In this document: piece after piece, positions 10,263 through 18,575 of the stretch | Position numbering within the stretch: position 1 is the stretch's first letter | Layout of the letters: each line of letters opens with the position of its first letter | Source of the DNA: Haliea sp. | Lineage (GTDB): Bacteria; Pseudomonadota; Gammaproteobacteria; Pseudomonadales; Halieaceae | Direction: 5' to 3' | DNA: 64,000 bases | Assembly: GCA_024642265.1 (NCBI GenBank) | Contig: JAHEBL010000004.1 | Coordinates: 26,706-90,705 of the forward strand | The notes under the pieces: model-generated | What the model was told of the DNA's origin: nothing | Database searches by the model: none | Seen by the model: only the letters and a program-made list of their open reading frames with translations | Program-made: the position numbers and the translations under genes

Positions 10263-11995
10263 TGGAGCTGCACCTGATGCGACCCCAGTGGCTCTGGGTG
10301 CTGGCGCCCGCCCTGCTGATTACCCTCCTCCTTTGGCGGCAGCGGGACCGACTCGGTAGCTGGAACCAGGTTATTGCAGCCGAACTCCTGCCCTTCCTCG
10401 TGAGCCCCCGGGGAGAGGCGCGCGGGCCAAACCTGCTGCCGTTCATCCTGGTCGGCTGGCTCCTTGCGGGGCTGGCCGCCAGCGGCCCCAGCTGGCAGAA
10501 AATTCCGCAACCCGTGCACCAGAAACAGGACGCACTGGTGCTTGTGCTGGACCTGAGCTACTCGATGAAGTCGGGGGACCTGGCGCCCTCGCGCCTCGAT
10601 CGCGCGCGGCAAAAACTGCTGGATCTGCTCAGCCTGCGCAAGGAGGGCCAGACCGGCCTGATCGCGTACGCGGGCGACGCCCATATTGTTACACCCCTTA
10701 CCGACGACACGCCCACTATCGCCAACCTGCTGCCGGCATTGAGTCCAGACATGATGCCGGTGCCGGGCAGTGACGCCGCGGCGGCCGTGAATGAGGCTGT
10801 TGCACTGTTGCAGTCGGCGGGCATCCGCGACGGCAAGGTACTGCTGATTACCGATGGAGTCAGCGCTGCTGACAGCAGTGCCATCGCCCGGATTATGGCC
10901 AGAAGTGGTGCGACGCTGGCGATTATGGGCGTGGGCACAGCAACAGGGGCGCCAATACCATTGCCCCGCGGCGGTTTCCTCAAGGACCGCGATGGCGCCA
11001 TAGTCATGCCCTCGCTGGACGAGGCGCCACTGGCTGCGCTTGCATCTGCTGCCGGCGGGATCTACATGCCGATGCAAATTGATGACTCGGACCTCACGGC
11101 AGTGCTGGCGGAATCTCCCCTGGCCGGTCGCCAGCCCACACTGGCACTGGACCGCACAGCAGATACCTGGGAGGACCAGGGCTACCTGCTGGTGTTGCTC
11201 CTGCTACCACTGGCACTGGCCCTGTTCCGGCGGGGTTGGATCGTCTGCCTGCTGCCCATGCTGCTGCTGGCCCAGCCCCAGCCAGTCAGGGCCGACGCCT
11301 GGGATGACCTGTGGTTGACCCGCGACCAACAGGGACAGCGCGCTTTGCAGCAGGGAGACAACGAGGCCGCGGCTGAATTGTTTGACAGTCCGGCCTGGGC
11401 CGGAACCGCGGCCTACAAGGCGGAAGATTTCGAAGGCGCAGATGAGTATTTTGCCCGCGGCGATGATGCGGACAGCTGGTACAACCGCGGCAACGCCCTG
11501 GCCCGGGCCGGCAAACTGGATGAGGCTATAAAGGCCTACCAGGAATCACTGGACCGCGCGCCCGACCGGGACGATGCCCGTGACAACCTGGCCCTGCTGG
11601 AGCAGCTCAAGGAACAACAGGAAAAACAGGACCAGCAGCAGAACCAGGATCAGCAACAGAACCAGGACCAACAACAGAACCAGGACCAGCAACAGAACCA
11701 GGACCAGCAACAGAACCAGGACCAGCAACAGAACCGGGACCAGCAACAGAACCAGGACCAGCAGCAAAAGCCGGAAGAACAGCAGGAGCCGGGGGAACAG
11801 CAACTGGCCGAGGCTGAGTCACAGCAGCAACAGGCGGAGGTCGACCCGGAATCCCGCGAGCGTGATCAGGCCATGGAGCAGTGGCTGCGCCGGGTACCGG
11901 ATGATCCCTCGGGACTGCTGCGTGAGAAGTTCCGCTACGAGAGCTATCAGCGCCAACAACAGGGAGCCGAACGAGACAATGAAACATACTGGTAG
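10262..11995 (+). CDS. BatB/BatC-like VWA protein with TPR and Gln-rich repeat tail
   Basis: About 577 residues combining the BatB and BatC parts. N-terminal membrane helices are followed by a VWA domain with MIDAS DLSYSM (Asp97), a membrane segment near 300-335, and a TPR region (WYNRGNALARAGKLDEAIKA, about residues 405-450). A Gln/Asn/Asp-rich low-complexity tail with seven 6-residue repeats (about 458-499) comes next, then a short charged C terminus. The likely start is ATG 10262; a GTG one codon upstream is possible. Its end overlaps batD by 17 bases. A fused BatB-BatC is common in gammaproteobacteria; the expanded repeat tail is a local peculiarity. Confidence 0.88.
   Translation: MELHLMRPQWLWVLAPALLITLLLWRQRDRLGSWNQVIAAELLPFLVSPRGEARGPNLLPFILVGWLLAGLAASGPSWQKIPQPVHQKQDALVLVLDLSYSMKSGDLAPSRLDRARQKLLDLLSLRKEGQTGLIAYAGDAHIVTPLTDDTPTIANLLPALSPDMMPVPGSDAAAAVNEAVALLQSAGIRDGKVLLITDGVSAADSSAIARIMARSGATLAIMGVGTATGAPIPLPRGGFLKDRDGAIVMPSLDEAPLAALASAAGGIYMPMQIDDSDLTAVLAESPLAGRQPTLALDRTADTWEDQGYLLVLLLLPLALALFRRGWIVCLLPMLLLAQPQPVRADAWDDLWLTRDQQGQRALQQGDNEAAAELFDSPAWAGTAAYKAEDFEGADEYFARGDDADSWYNRGNALARAGKLDEAIKAYQESLDRAPDRDDARDNLALLEQLKEQQEKQDQQQNQDQQQNQDQQQNQDQQQNQDQQQNQDQQQNRDQQQNQDQQQKPEEQQEPGEQQLAEAESQQQQAEVDPESRERDQAMEQWLRRVPDDPSGLLREKFRYESYQRQQQGAERDNETYW
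11633..11758 (+). repeat. Seven 18-bp tandem repeats inside the batB/TPR gene
   Basis: The unit CAGCAACAGAACCAGGAC, with a few synonymous changes and one CGG, is repeated seven times in frame and encodes QQQNQD (one unit QQQNRD). The 126-bp array is near-identical between units, as expected from recent slippage or unequal exchange, and could vary in copy number between strains without changing frame. Confidence 0.95.
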
Positions 11996-13676
11996 GCTGG
12001 CAGGCATCGTCTGCCTGTTTGTTCTGGCACTTGCCGCGAGCAGCAGTTGGGCGGCGGTCACCGCGAGCATCGACCGCAGCCGCGCGGCGCTGGGCGACAC
12101 CCTGCGCCTCACTATCACCGCGACGGACTCTGAGGACCTCGGCGATATGGACCTGCAGCCGCTGACCGCGGATTTCGAAATCCTGCAGCGCTCCAACAGC
12201 AGCAAGACCAGCTACATCAATGGCAAATTCTCCAGTACCAGGGAGCTGCTGCTGGATATTACCCCGCGCCGGGTCGGCACCCTGACGATACCGCCACTGC
12301 AGTTGGGCACGCAGATAACCAATGGCCTGTCGGTGACCGTAGGCCCGCCGCCCACGGGCGCTGCCGGCGACCAGAACCTGGTGTTCGAAGCGGAACTGGA
12401 TCGATCCTCGGTGTATGTCCAGGGGCAGGTCATTCTTACCCTGCGACTGCAGCAGGCCATCAATCTGGAAGACCGCAACATCACCCAGCTTGAACTCGAC
12501 GGTGCCTTTGTCAGACCGCTGGAACAAAACTCGTTTCAGCGCACTATCAACGGTCGCCCATGGCTGATACACGAGATTCGCTATGCCATTTTTCCCGAGC
12601 AGAGCGGCATCCTGGAGATACCCTCCCAGCGTTTCAGCGCGAGGGAGAGCTCACCGCGACGCAGCCTGTTTGATCTCGGGGGCGGCGGCCGCCAGGTGCG
12701 CCGCAGTACCGAGGCGCTGACTATCGAGGTGCTACCCCGCCCCACCAGCTTTCCCGGTGGCGAATGGCTCCCCGCTGGAAACCTGACTCTGGAGGAGTCG
12801 TGGTCGACTCCACCGGAGCAGTTGCAGGTGGGAGAATCCGCCACCCGCACCATAACCATTCGCGGCGAGGGGCTACAGGGCGCCCAGCTTCCCCCGGTGC
12901 TGTTCCCTGCAACCGAGGGCCTGAAATACTACCCGGACCAGCCGGTGATCACTGACAGTGAATCCGCAACCGGCCTGGTCGGTATGCGGGTAGACAGTGC
13001 CGCGGTAGTGCCTACCCGGGCTGGTCGCTGGCAGATACCCGAATTGCGCATACCCTGGTGGGACACCCGCAGCAACGAACTGCGCTACGCCGTCCTGCCG
13101 GGACGCGAACTCGAGGTCGCCGCGGCAGCGACTGCGGTGACGGCCCCGCCGCCGGTAAGCGCCCCCGCCGCCACTCCAGCACTGACACTTGAACCCGGCT
13201 CCGATGCGACCATCCCCGTCCTCGCCCGGGACAACAACCGGGTCTGGCAGGTCGTCAGTGCAGTCATGGGCGCTGGCTGGCTGTTGACTCTCATTTACCT
13301 GGCCCGGTCGCGGCGCACTCGTTCCGGGCCCGCCGCTGCGGAGTCAGGCCCGCCCGCGGAGGCGCGGGCTTTCAAGGAATTGCTCGCGGCCTGCAGCAGC
13401 GGTGACCCGCGCCTGGCTCGCCGCGCGGTAGTGCGCTGGAGCGCCGCACTGCACTCCCGGCCGGAGCTTGGTTCGCTCGCACAGGCCGGCGCAGCCCATG
13501 GCGACCCCGCCATGACCTCTGCCCTGGATGCACTGAATGCGGCGCTCTACGGCAGCCAGCCATGCACCTGGGAGGGCAATACCCTGGCGGAGGCCGCCCG
13601 CCGACTGCGCTCGGAGCACCGCGGAAAGGTCGAGCGCGAGGAGCCATCCCTGCAGCTTTACCCGCAGGCCAGCTGA
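11979..13676 (+). CDS. batD: BatD family protein
   Basis: A 565-residue exported protein with a signal peptide (MKHTGRLAG... ending near SSSWA, about residue 25), a long beta-rich periplasmic region containing BatD repeats, and one membrane helix near 425-445 (VVSAVMGAGWLLTLIYLA) before a cytoplasmic C-terminal domain. ATG 11979 lies within the end of the batB/TPR gene and is chosen for the signal peptide; an open frame further upstream covers only the repeat region of that gene. It is the last gene of the moxR-bat operon. BatD is thought to work with BatA and BatB at the inner membrane; biochemistry is unknown. Confidence 0.9.
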   Translation: MKHTGRLAGIVCLFVLALAASSSWAAVTASIDRSRAALGDTLRLTITATDSEDLGDMDLQPLTADFEILQRSNSSKTSYINGKFSSTRELLLDITPRRVGTLTIPPLQLGTQITNGLSVTVGPPPTGAAGDQNLVFEAELDRSSVYVQGQVILTLRLQQAINLEDRNITQLELDGAFVRPLEQNSFQRTINGRPWLIHEIRYAIFPEQSGILEIPSQRFSARESSPRRSLFDLGGGGRQVRRSTEALTIEVLPRPTSFPGGEWLPAGNLTLEESWSTPPEQLQVGESATRTITIRGEGLQGAQLPPVLFPATEGLKYYPDQPVITDSESATGLVGMRVDSAAVVPTRAGRWQIPELRIPWWDTRSNELRYAVLPGRELEVAAAATAVTAPPPVSAPAATPALTLEPGSDATIPVLARDNNRVWQVVSAVMGAGWLLTLIYLARSRRTRSGPAAAESGPPAEARAFKELLAACSSGDPRLARRAVVRWSAALHSRPELGSLAQAGAAHGDPAMTSALDALNAALYGSQPCTWEGNTLAEAARRLRSEHRGKVEREEPSLQLYPQAS

Positions 13677-13769
13677 GGACAACAGTGCACTTCGCCTGCA
13701 CCAGCACTGACAGCCGAGGAACCTCCAATTCCCGCTGCAGCCACAACTGTAAAAACAAGGAGAATACAT

Positions 13770-14729
13770 GTGAGTAAATTTCTGCCCGGGACACTGCTAC
13801 TTTTTGCCCTGCTGGGCCTGTGCACCAGCGCGGCCAGCCAGGAGGCGCCCTCTTTCTACAATGGCTTCGAGGTTGAGGGGGGGCTCATAGCTCCCAATGA
13901 AATCGACCACGGCGGCCCGGGCCGGGATGGTATTCCGGCGCTCGATCATCCAAGCTTCCTGAGCGGCTCCCAGCGCGACCAGCAGATCAGGCCCGACGAC
14001 CGGGTGATAGGAGTGAGCTACAATGGCATCGCCAAGGCTTACCCCATTGCGATAATGGACTACCACGTGGTCGTCAACGACAGTTTCGGTGATACCGCGA
14101 TGACCGTCATATTCTGCCCCTTGTGCGGCAACGGCATGGTGTTGCGCGCAGACTCAGCCGGCCAGGTGCTGAACTTCGGCGTATCCGGCCTGGTCTATAA
14201 CAATGATCTTCTGCTGTACGACCGCAATACCCGGTCCCTGTGGTCACAGATGATGAAGAAGGCCCTTACCGGTCCGCTCAAGGGTACCACCCTGACCCAG
14301 GTGCCGGCCCAGTACACCAGCTGGGCGAACTGGAGCAAACAGCATCCACAGTCACTGTTGCTGTCGCGTGACACCGGCCACCAGCGCAATTACGACGAGG
14401 ACCCCTACGCCGAGTACAAGCGCCTGCCCATGGTGTTATACGCCACACTGCACAGTGACTGGCGGCTGCCTGCGAAGACCTGGGTAGTGGGGATTACTGT
14501 GGGAGAGGATGCGCTGGCCCTGCCATTTGCGGAACTGGACTCGCTCGAAAACGCTCTGGGTGTCACAGTCGGGGGACAGGCGCTCGAGATTCAGTGGGAC
14601 AAAGCGGCGCAATCCGCCCGGGTATTCGATGCCGAGGGCAAGGAGCACCCGGCCACCGCCGGCTACTGGTTTGCCTGGGTTGCGTTTCACCCGGCTACCG
14701 CACTCTACCTGTCTGAAGCGGCCCGCTGA
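13770..14729 (+). CDS. DUF3179 exported protein
   Basis: A 319-residue protein with a signal peptide (FLPGTLLLFALLGLCTSAAS) and the DUF3179 hallmarks AYPIAIMDYHVVVND and VIFCPLCGNGMVL (a Cys-x2-Cys pair near residue 115). No reaction is known for the family. The GTG start has AAGGAG seven bases upstream. An ATG two bases earlier is out of frame and meets TGA at once, forming a bare ATG-TGA start-stop over the real start. It lies 93 bp after batD and could be an operon tail or have its own promoter. Confidence 0.88.
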   Translation: MSKFLPGTLLLFALLGLCTSAASQEAPSFYNGFEVEGGLIAPNEIDHGGPGRDGIPALDHPSFLSGSQRDQQIRPDDRVIGVSYNGIAKAYPIAIMDYHVVVNDSFGDTAMTVIFCPLCGNGMVLRADSAGQVLNFGVSGLVYNNDLLLYDRNTRSLWSQMMKKALTGPLKGTTLTQVPAQYTSWANWSKQHPQSLLLSRDTGHQRNYDEDPYAEYKRLPMVLYATLHSDWRLPAKTWVVGITVGEDALALPFAELDSLENALGVTVGGQALEIQWDKAAQSARVFDAEGKEHPATAGYWFAWVAFHPATALYLSEAAR

Positions 14730-14740
14730 CCCGGCGCTTG

Positions 14741-17422
14741 TTACGCCGCCTGGTCCGGAGAGCCGCTCTGCAGTGATTTCGTCACAAGTTCAAACACATC
14801 CGGTGACAGGTCGGCTGCCGCCGCCAGGCGCTCCAGCTGTGTATACATAAGCTGCGCACGGCCGCGGTAGTTCCGCCATTTGGTCAGGGGAGTCAGCAGG
14901 CGTGAGGCCAGCTGGGGGTTCGCCTTGTTGAGCTGCAGCACCATGTCCGCCAGGAAGCGGTAACCTGCGCCGTCAATACGATGAAAATGCACAGGGTTCC
15001 CGGCTGCGAAGCCGCCCACCAGAGCGCGCACCTTGTTTGGGTTACGAATATCGAAGTCCGGGTGTGCCAACAGGGTCTGCACCCGCGCAAGGGTATCTCC
15101 CAGGGGCATGGCGGCCTGCAGGGAAAACCACTGGTTCATGACCAGCCCGTCGTGCTGCCAGTCGCGGTGGAAACGCTCCAGCGCCTGCTCCCGGTCCGCC
15201 TCATCGCCGTAGAAAACAATGGCCCGCAGGGCAGCCAGCCGATCGGTCATATTCTGCGCCTGGCTGAACTGGCGCAGCGCAAGTTCCGGTTGCAGGCCAC
15301 GGGCGCTCGCCAGGAATTCCAGGCAGGTGTTGCGCAGGCTGCGCGCGGCTATCTGGCTGGCGCTGGGCGCGTATTCATCCTTGATTTCAAAGCGCTGGTA
15401 ACAGTCATACATTTCGGCGCTACAGGCCCGCGCCAGTTCGGCCTGCACTGACCAGCGCGCATTGTGGATGGTATCGACGTCGGCGCCGCCGGTGTGACTC
15501 GCCAACTCGGCCAGGTAGTCTTCAGTGGGCAGGGCGAGCATTGCCGCCACCATGGCCGGGTCCAGGGATGTATCACCCAGCAGGCTGCGACAGGCTTCCA
15601 CCAGCAGCGGATCAACAGCCACCGGGGCAGCTCGCCTTATCTGCTCCTCCACTTCCTGTATCACCCTGGTCGCCAGCGCCTGGGCGCTGTCCCAGCGCAC
15701 AAAACCATCATCGTCCCGGCTCATCAGAGCACGCAGATCGCCCTTGCTGTAGCGATAGTCGAGCCGCACCGGGGCTGAAAAACCGCGCAACAGGGAAGGT
15801 ACCGGACGCTCCTGCACGCGCTGGAAAACGAAGCTCTGCTGCGGCTTGTCTATCAGCAGTACCACGTGGGTGTTGTCCTCGCTCTCCGGACCGGGGCCTG
15901 CGGTTTCCAGATGCAGAGGCAGGTTGCCGGCCTCGCCCAACAGACCCATTGCCAGGGGGATCAGGAAGGGTTCTTTGACCGGCTGACCGGGTGTCGCCGG
16001 ACACGACTGGCTCACATGCAGGGTGTATTGCGCATTCGCTTCATCGTACTCGTCGCGCACCTCAAGCTGCGGTGTTCCAGCCTGGGAGTACCAGTTGCGG
16101 AACTGGGTCAGGTCCACACCGCCGGCGTCCTCCATCGCCCGCACGAAGTCCTCACAGGTCACCGCCTCGCCGTCATGGCGCTGGAAATACAGGTCGGAAC
16201 CGCGGCGAAAAGCAGCCGCGCCCAGCAGCGTATGAATCATTCCTACGACCTCGGCACCTTTCTCGTAAACCGTGAGCGTATAAAAATTGTTGATTTCTAT
16301 CACCGCCTCGGGCCGCACCGGATGGGCCATGGGCCCGGCGTCCTCGGCGAACTGGGCCGAGCGCAGCGCCATAACATTTTCAACCCGCTTCACGGTTGCG
16401 GAGCCCATATCGGCAGAGAAGGCTGCATCGCGAAAGACAGTGAAACCTTCCTTGAGGCTGAGCTGAAACCAGTCGCGACAGGTTACCCGATTGCCGCTCC
16501 AGTTATGAAAGTATTCATGGGCGACGATGGACTCGATCCTCTGGAAACCCAGGTCTGATGTTGTCTCGGGACTGCACAGTACGCATGAGCTGTTAAAAAT
16601 GTTGAGACTCTTGTTTTCCATCGCCCCCATGTTGAAATCATCAACCGCGACAATATTGAATATATCGAGGTCGTACTCGAGACCGTAAACCTCCTCATCC
16701 CAGCGCATCGCACGCTTGAGGGAGTCCATCGCATGGTCGCACTTGGCCAGGTCTTTTTCCTCGACGTAAATACGCAGGCACACCTCGCATCCGCTGCGGG
16801 TGCGAAAACTGTCCTCCAGAAATCGCAGGTCACCCGCCACCATGGCAAACAGGTAGGCCGGCTTGGGAAAGGGATCGTGCCAGCTGGCCAGGTGCCTGCC
16901 GCCGGGCAGGTCCTGTGCCGACGTGAGATTGCCATTACTGAGCAACACGGGATAACTCGACTTGTCAGCCTCTATGCTGACCGTGAACACGGACATCACA
17001 TCGGGCCGGTCAGGGTAATAGGTGATCCGGCGGAAACCGTGCGCCTCGCATTGCGTACAGTACATGGAGTGCGACTTGTAAAGACCTTCAAGCGCAGTGT
17101 TGTCCTGGGGGCGGAGCCTGGTTTCACACTCCAGCACAAAACTCTCAGGCACCCCCCTCACCTCCAGCCCCTCCTCCGTCACGCTGTAGCGTTCCGTGGC
17201 CAGCGCCTCACCGTCCAGCGTTACGGACAGCAGCTCCAGCCCCTCGCCGTGCAGTTGCAGATCAGCTGCAGCAGCGGCCGCCTCATTGCGCCTCAACTGC
17301 AGGCGGGAACGCACCAGCGTGTAATGCTCCTGCAGGTCAAAGTGCAATTCGGTCCGATCCACCAGGTAGCCCGGCGGCTGGTAATCCTTGAGGTAAATGG
17401 CTGAGGGTTTGGCGTCTCGCAT
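14741..17422 (-). CDS. pepN: Aminopeptidase N
   Basis: An 893-residue M1 zinc metallopeptidase that removes N-terminal residues from peptides. The exopeptidase motif GAMEN is present (FNMGAMENKSLNIF) and the zinc site HEYFHNW falls near residue 302, almost exactly where E. coli PepN (870 residues) has it, with the third ligand in the LKEG segment downstream. It is the last gene of the minus-strand run starting at nadK, 50 bp after the DUF2797 gene, and convergent with DUF3179 with only 11 bp between the stops. Confidence 0.97.
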   Translation of the reverse strand: MRDAKPSAIYLKDYQPPGYLVDRTELHFDLQEHYTLVRSRLQLRRNEAAAAAADLQLHGEGLELLSVTLDGEALATERYSVTEEGLEVRGVPESFVLECETRLRPQDNTALEGLYKSHSMYCTQCEAHGFRRITYYPDRPDVMSVFTVSIEADKSSYPVLLSNGNLTSAQDLPGGRHLASWHDPFPKPAYLFAMVAGDLRFLEDSFRTRSGCEVCLRIYVEEKDLAKCDHAMDSLKRAMRWDEEVYGLEYDLDIFNIVAVDDFNMGAMENKSLNIFNSSCVLCSPETTSDLGFQRIESIVAHEYFHNWSGNRVTCRDWFQLSLKEGFTVFRDAAFSADMGSATVKRVENVMALRSAQFAEDAGPMAHPVRPEAVIEINNFYTLTVYEKGAEVVGMIHTLLGAAAFRRGSDLYFQRHDGEAVTCEDFVRAMEDAGGVDLTQFRNWYSQAGTPQLEVRDEYDEANAQYTLHVSQSCPATPGQPVKEPFLIPLAMGLLGEAGNLPLHLETAGPGPESEDNTHVVLLIDKPQQSFVFQRVQERPVPSLLRGFSAPVRLDYRYSKGDLRALMSRDDDGFVRWDSAQALATRVIQEVEEQIRRAAPVAVDPLLVEACRSLLGDTSLDPAMVAAMLALPTEDYLAELASHTGGADVDTIHNARWSVQAELARACSAEMYDCYQRFEIKDEYAPSASQIAARSLRNTCLEFLASARGLQPELALRQFSQAQNMTDRLAALRAIVFYGDEADREQALERFHRDWQHDGLVMNQWFSLQAAMPLGDTLARVQTLLAHPDFDIRNPNKVRALVGGFAAGNPVHFHRIDGAGYRFLADMVLQLNKANPQLASRLLTPLTKWRNYRGRAQLMYTQLERLAAAADLSPDVFELVTKSLQSGSPDQAA

Positions 17423-17472
17423 GGTTCGTCTCGATTACTGGATGGCGCGGGCCCGGCGGCGCGCGGGATGGA

Positions 17473-18306
17473 TCAATGCCTGGTGAGAGAAAGCTGGTAG
17501 CCGCCGTATTTACGCATATTGATCACGCCGGTATCAAATATCAGGTACTGCCCCTTGATGCCAAGCAGGGTTCCGCCAACGTCTGGCACCTTGTCGAGAT
17601 TAAAGGACTTCACGCGGCTGGGGTATTCCAGTACCGGATAGCTGATCCGGGTTTCCTGGTGGCCTTCGAGCACGGTGATGGCCTGCAGCCCGAACTGTCG
17701 CTGCAGAGCGTCTATCTCGCCGGCACACTCGGCCAGCAGGCGGGTCCTGGCCTGCTCGAGGTCTCGGGGCGGCTCATCGCCCTTGAGCATTGCCTGCCAG
17801 TTGGTTTTATCCGCAATATGATTTTTCAACACAGCCTCCACCAGGCCGGAATGCAGGCGGGTATCCACCCGGAAAATAGGCTGGGCCTGGGTTGCACCCT
17901 GGTCCATCCAGCGGGTGGGGACCTGGCTACCCCGGGTAATACCAACCTTCAGACCAGAGGTGTTGGCCAGATAGACGATATGGTCGATCATGCAATGGGT
18001 CTCGCCCCACTCCGGCTCCCGGCAGGTGCCGGCGGCATAGTGGCATTTCTCGGGGCTCACGATGCAGCTGTCACACTGGGCCAGGCGCCGGAAGCAGGGA
18101 TAGCAATAGCCCTGGTTGAAGCTCTTGGCGGTCTTGCGGCCGCAGTGTATGCAGTTGATCACACCGTCGTATTGCAGTTGCAGGGTCTGTCCCAGGTACT
18201 GGTTGAGCGGAATCTCGTGGTCACCCAGCAGCATGGTGTAATGAACAGTGTCCGCCAGCTCGGTCTTCATCTTGCGTACGGGGCCGCTGGCCAGCACTTC
18301 AGTCAA
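17473..18306 (-). CDS. DUF2797 cysteine-rich protein
   Basis: About 277 residues. The N-terminal part holds a cluster of cysteine pairs (CIHCG, CYPCF, CDSC, then further Cys) suggesting zinc binding. It is followed by VYLANTSGLKVGITRG, reminiscent of a GIY-YIG-like strand pair. The size and pattern match DUF2797, of unknown function. I choose the TTG at 18306 because AAGGAG lies just upstream and the overlap with the yeaC stop is 8 bases; an in-frame ATG at 18351 would lie deep inside yeaC without a ribosome binding site. Nucleic-acid binding is plausible but not shown. Confidence 0.85.
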   Translation of the reverse strand: MTEVLASGPVRKMKTELADTVHYTMLLGDHEIPLNQYLGQTLQLQYDGVINCIHCGRKTAKSFNQGYCYPCFRRLAQCDSCIVSPEKCHYAAGTCREPEWGETHCMIDHIVYLANTSGLKVGITRGSQVPTRWMDQGATQAQPIFRVDTRLHSGLVEAVLKNHIADKTNWQAMLKGDEPPRDLEQARTRLLAECAGEIDALQRQFGLQAITVLEGHQETRISYPVLEYPSRVKSFNLDKVPDVGGTLLGIKGQYLIFDTGVINMRKYGGYQLSLTRH

Positions 18307-18574
18307 GGGTATCTCCTTCCCATTTGAGCGGCGTTTCAGCGGGGTCATCACACATCTCTCCCGCCTTGTGTCCCCTGTCGATAAAACCGATGCGCTCGCT
18401 CTCGGGCAGATGTAATTGCCCCCAGGCGATCAGGGCCTGCAACGATTCACTGCGCTGCTCGGGCGAAAGGGGTTTGCCGTCCGGCCACCTGCCGATCTCC
18501 ACCGCGCGGCGCAGGCTACGGTAGATTTCCGGTGTCATGGAATCGATGAGTTGTCTGTAATCCATTGTTGCCAT
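18299..18574 (-). CDS. yeaC: YeaC-like DUF1315 protein
   Basis: A 91-residue protein with MDYRQLIDSMTPEIYRSLRRA and GRWPDGKPL, matching E. coli YeaC (TPEIYQRL..AVELGKWPDG). Start is ATG 18574, or the ATG at 18565 that aligns better with E. coli. One base separates the 18574 start from the stop of the GGDEF-EAL gene, and it overlaps the DUF2797 gene downstream, so the three are probably translated as one unit. Function is unknown. Confidence 0.85.
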   Translation of the reverse strand: MATMDYRQLIDSMTPEIYRSLRRAVEIGRWPDGKPLSPEQRSESLQALIAWGQLHLPESERIGFIDRGHKAGEMCDDPAETPLKWEGDTLD

Positions 18575-18575
18575 C

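Noticed and set aside
11574..11978. N-terminal extension of batD
   Set aside because: This part reads the batB/TPR repeats in another frame, giving an Arg/Asn/Thr-rich sequence; the signal peptide starts at 11979.
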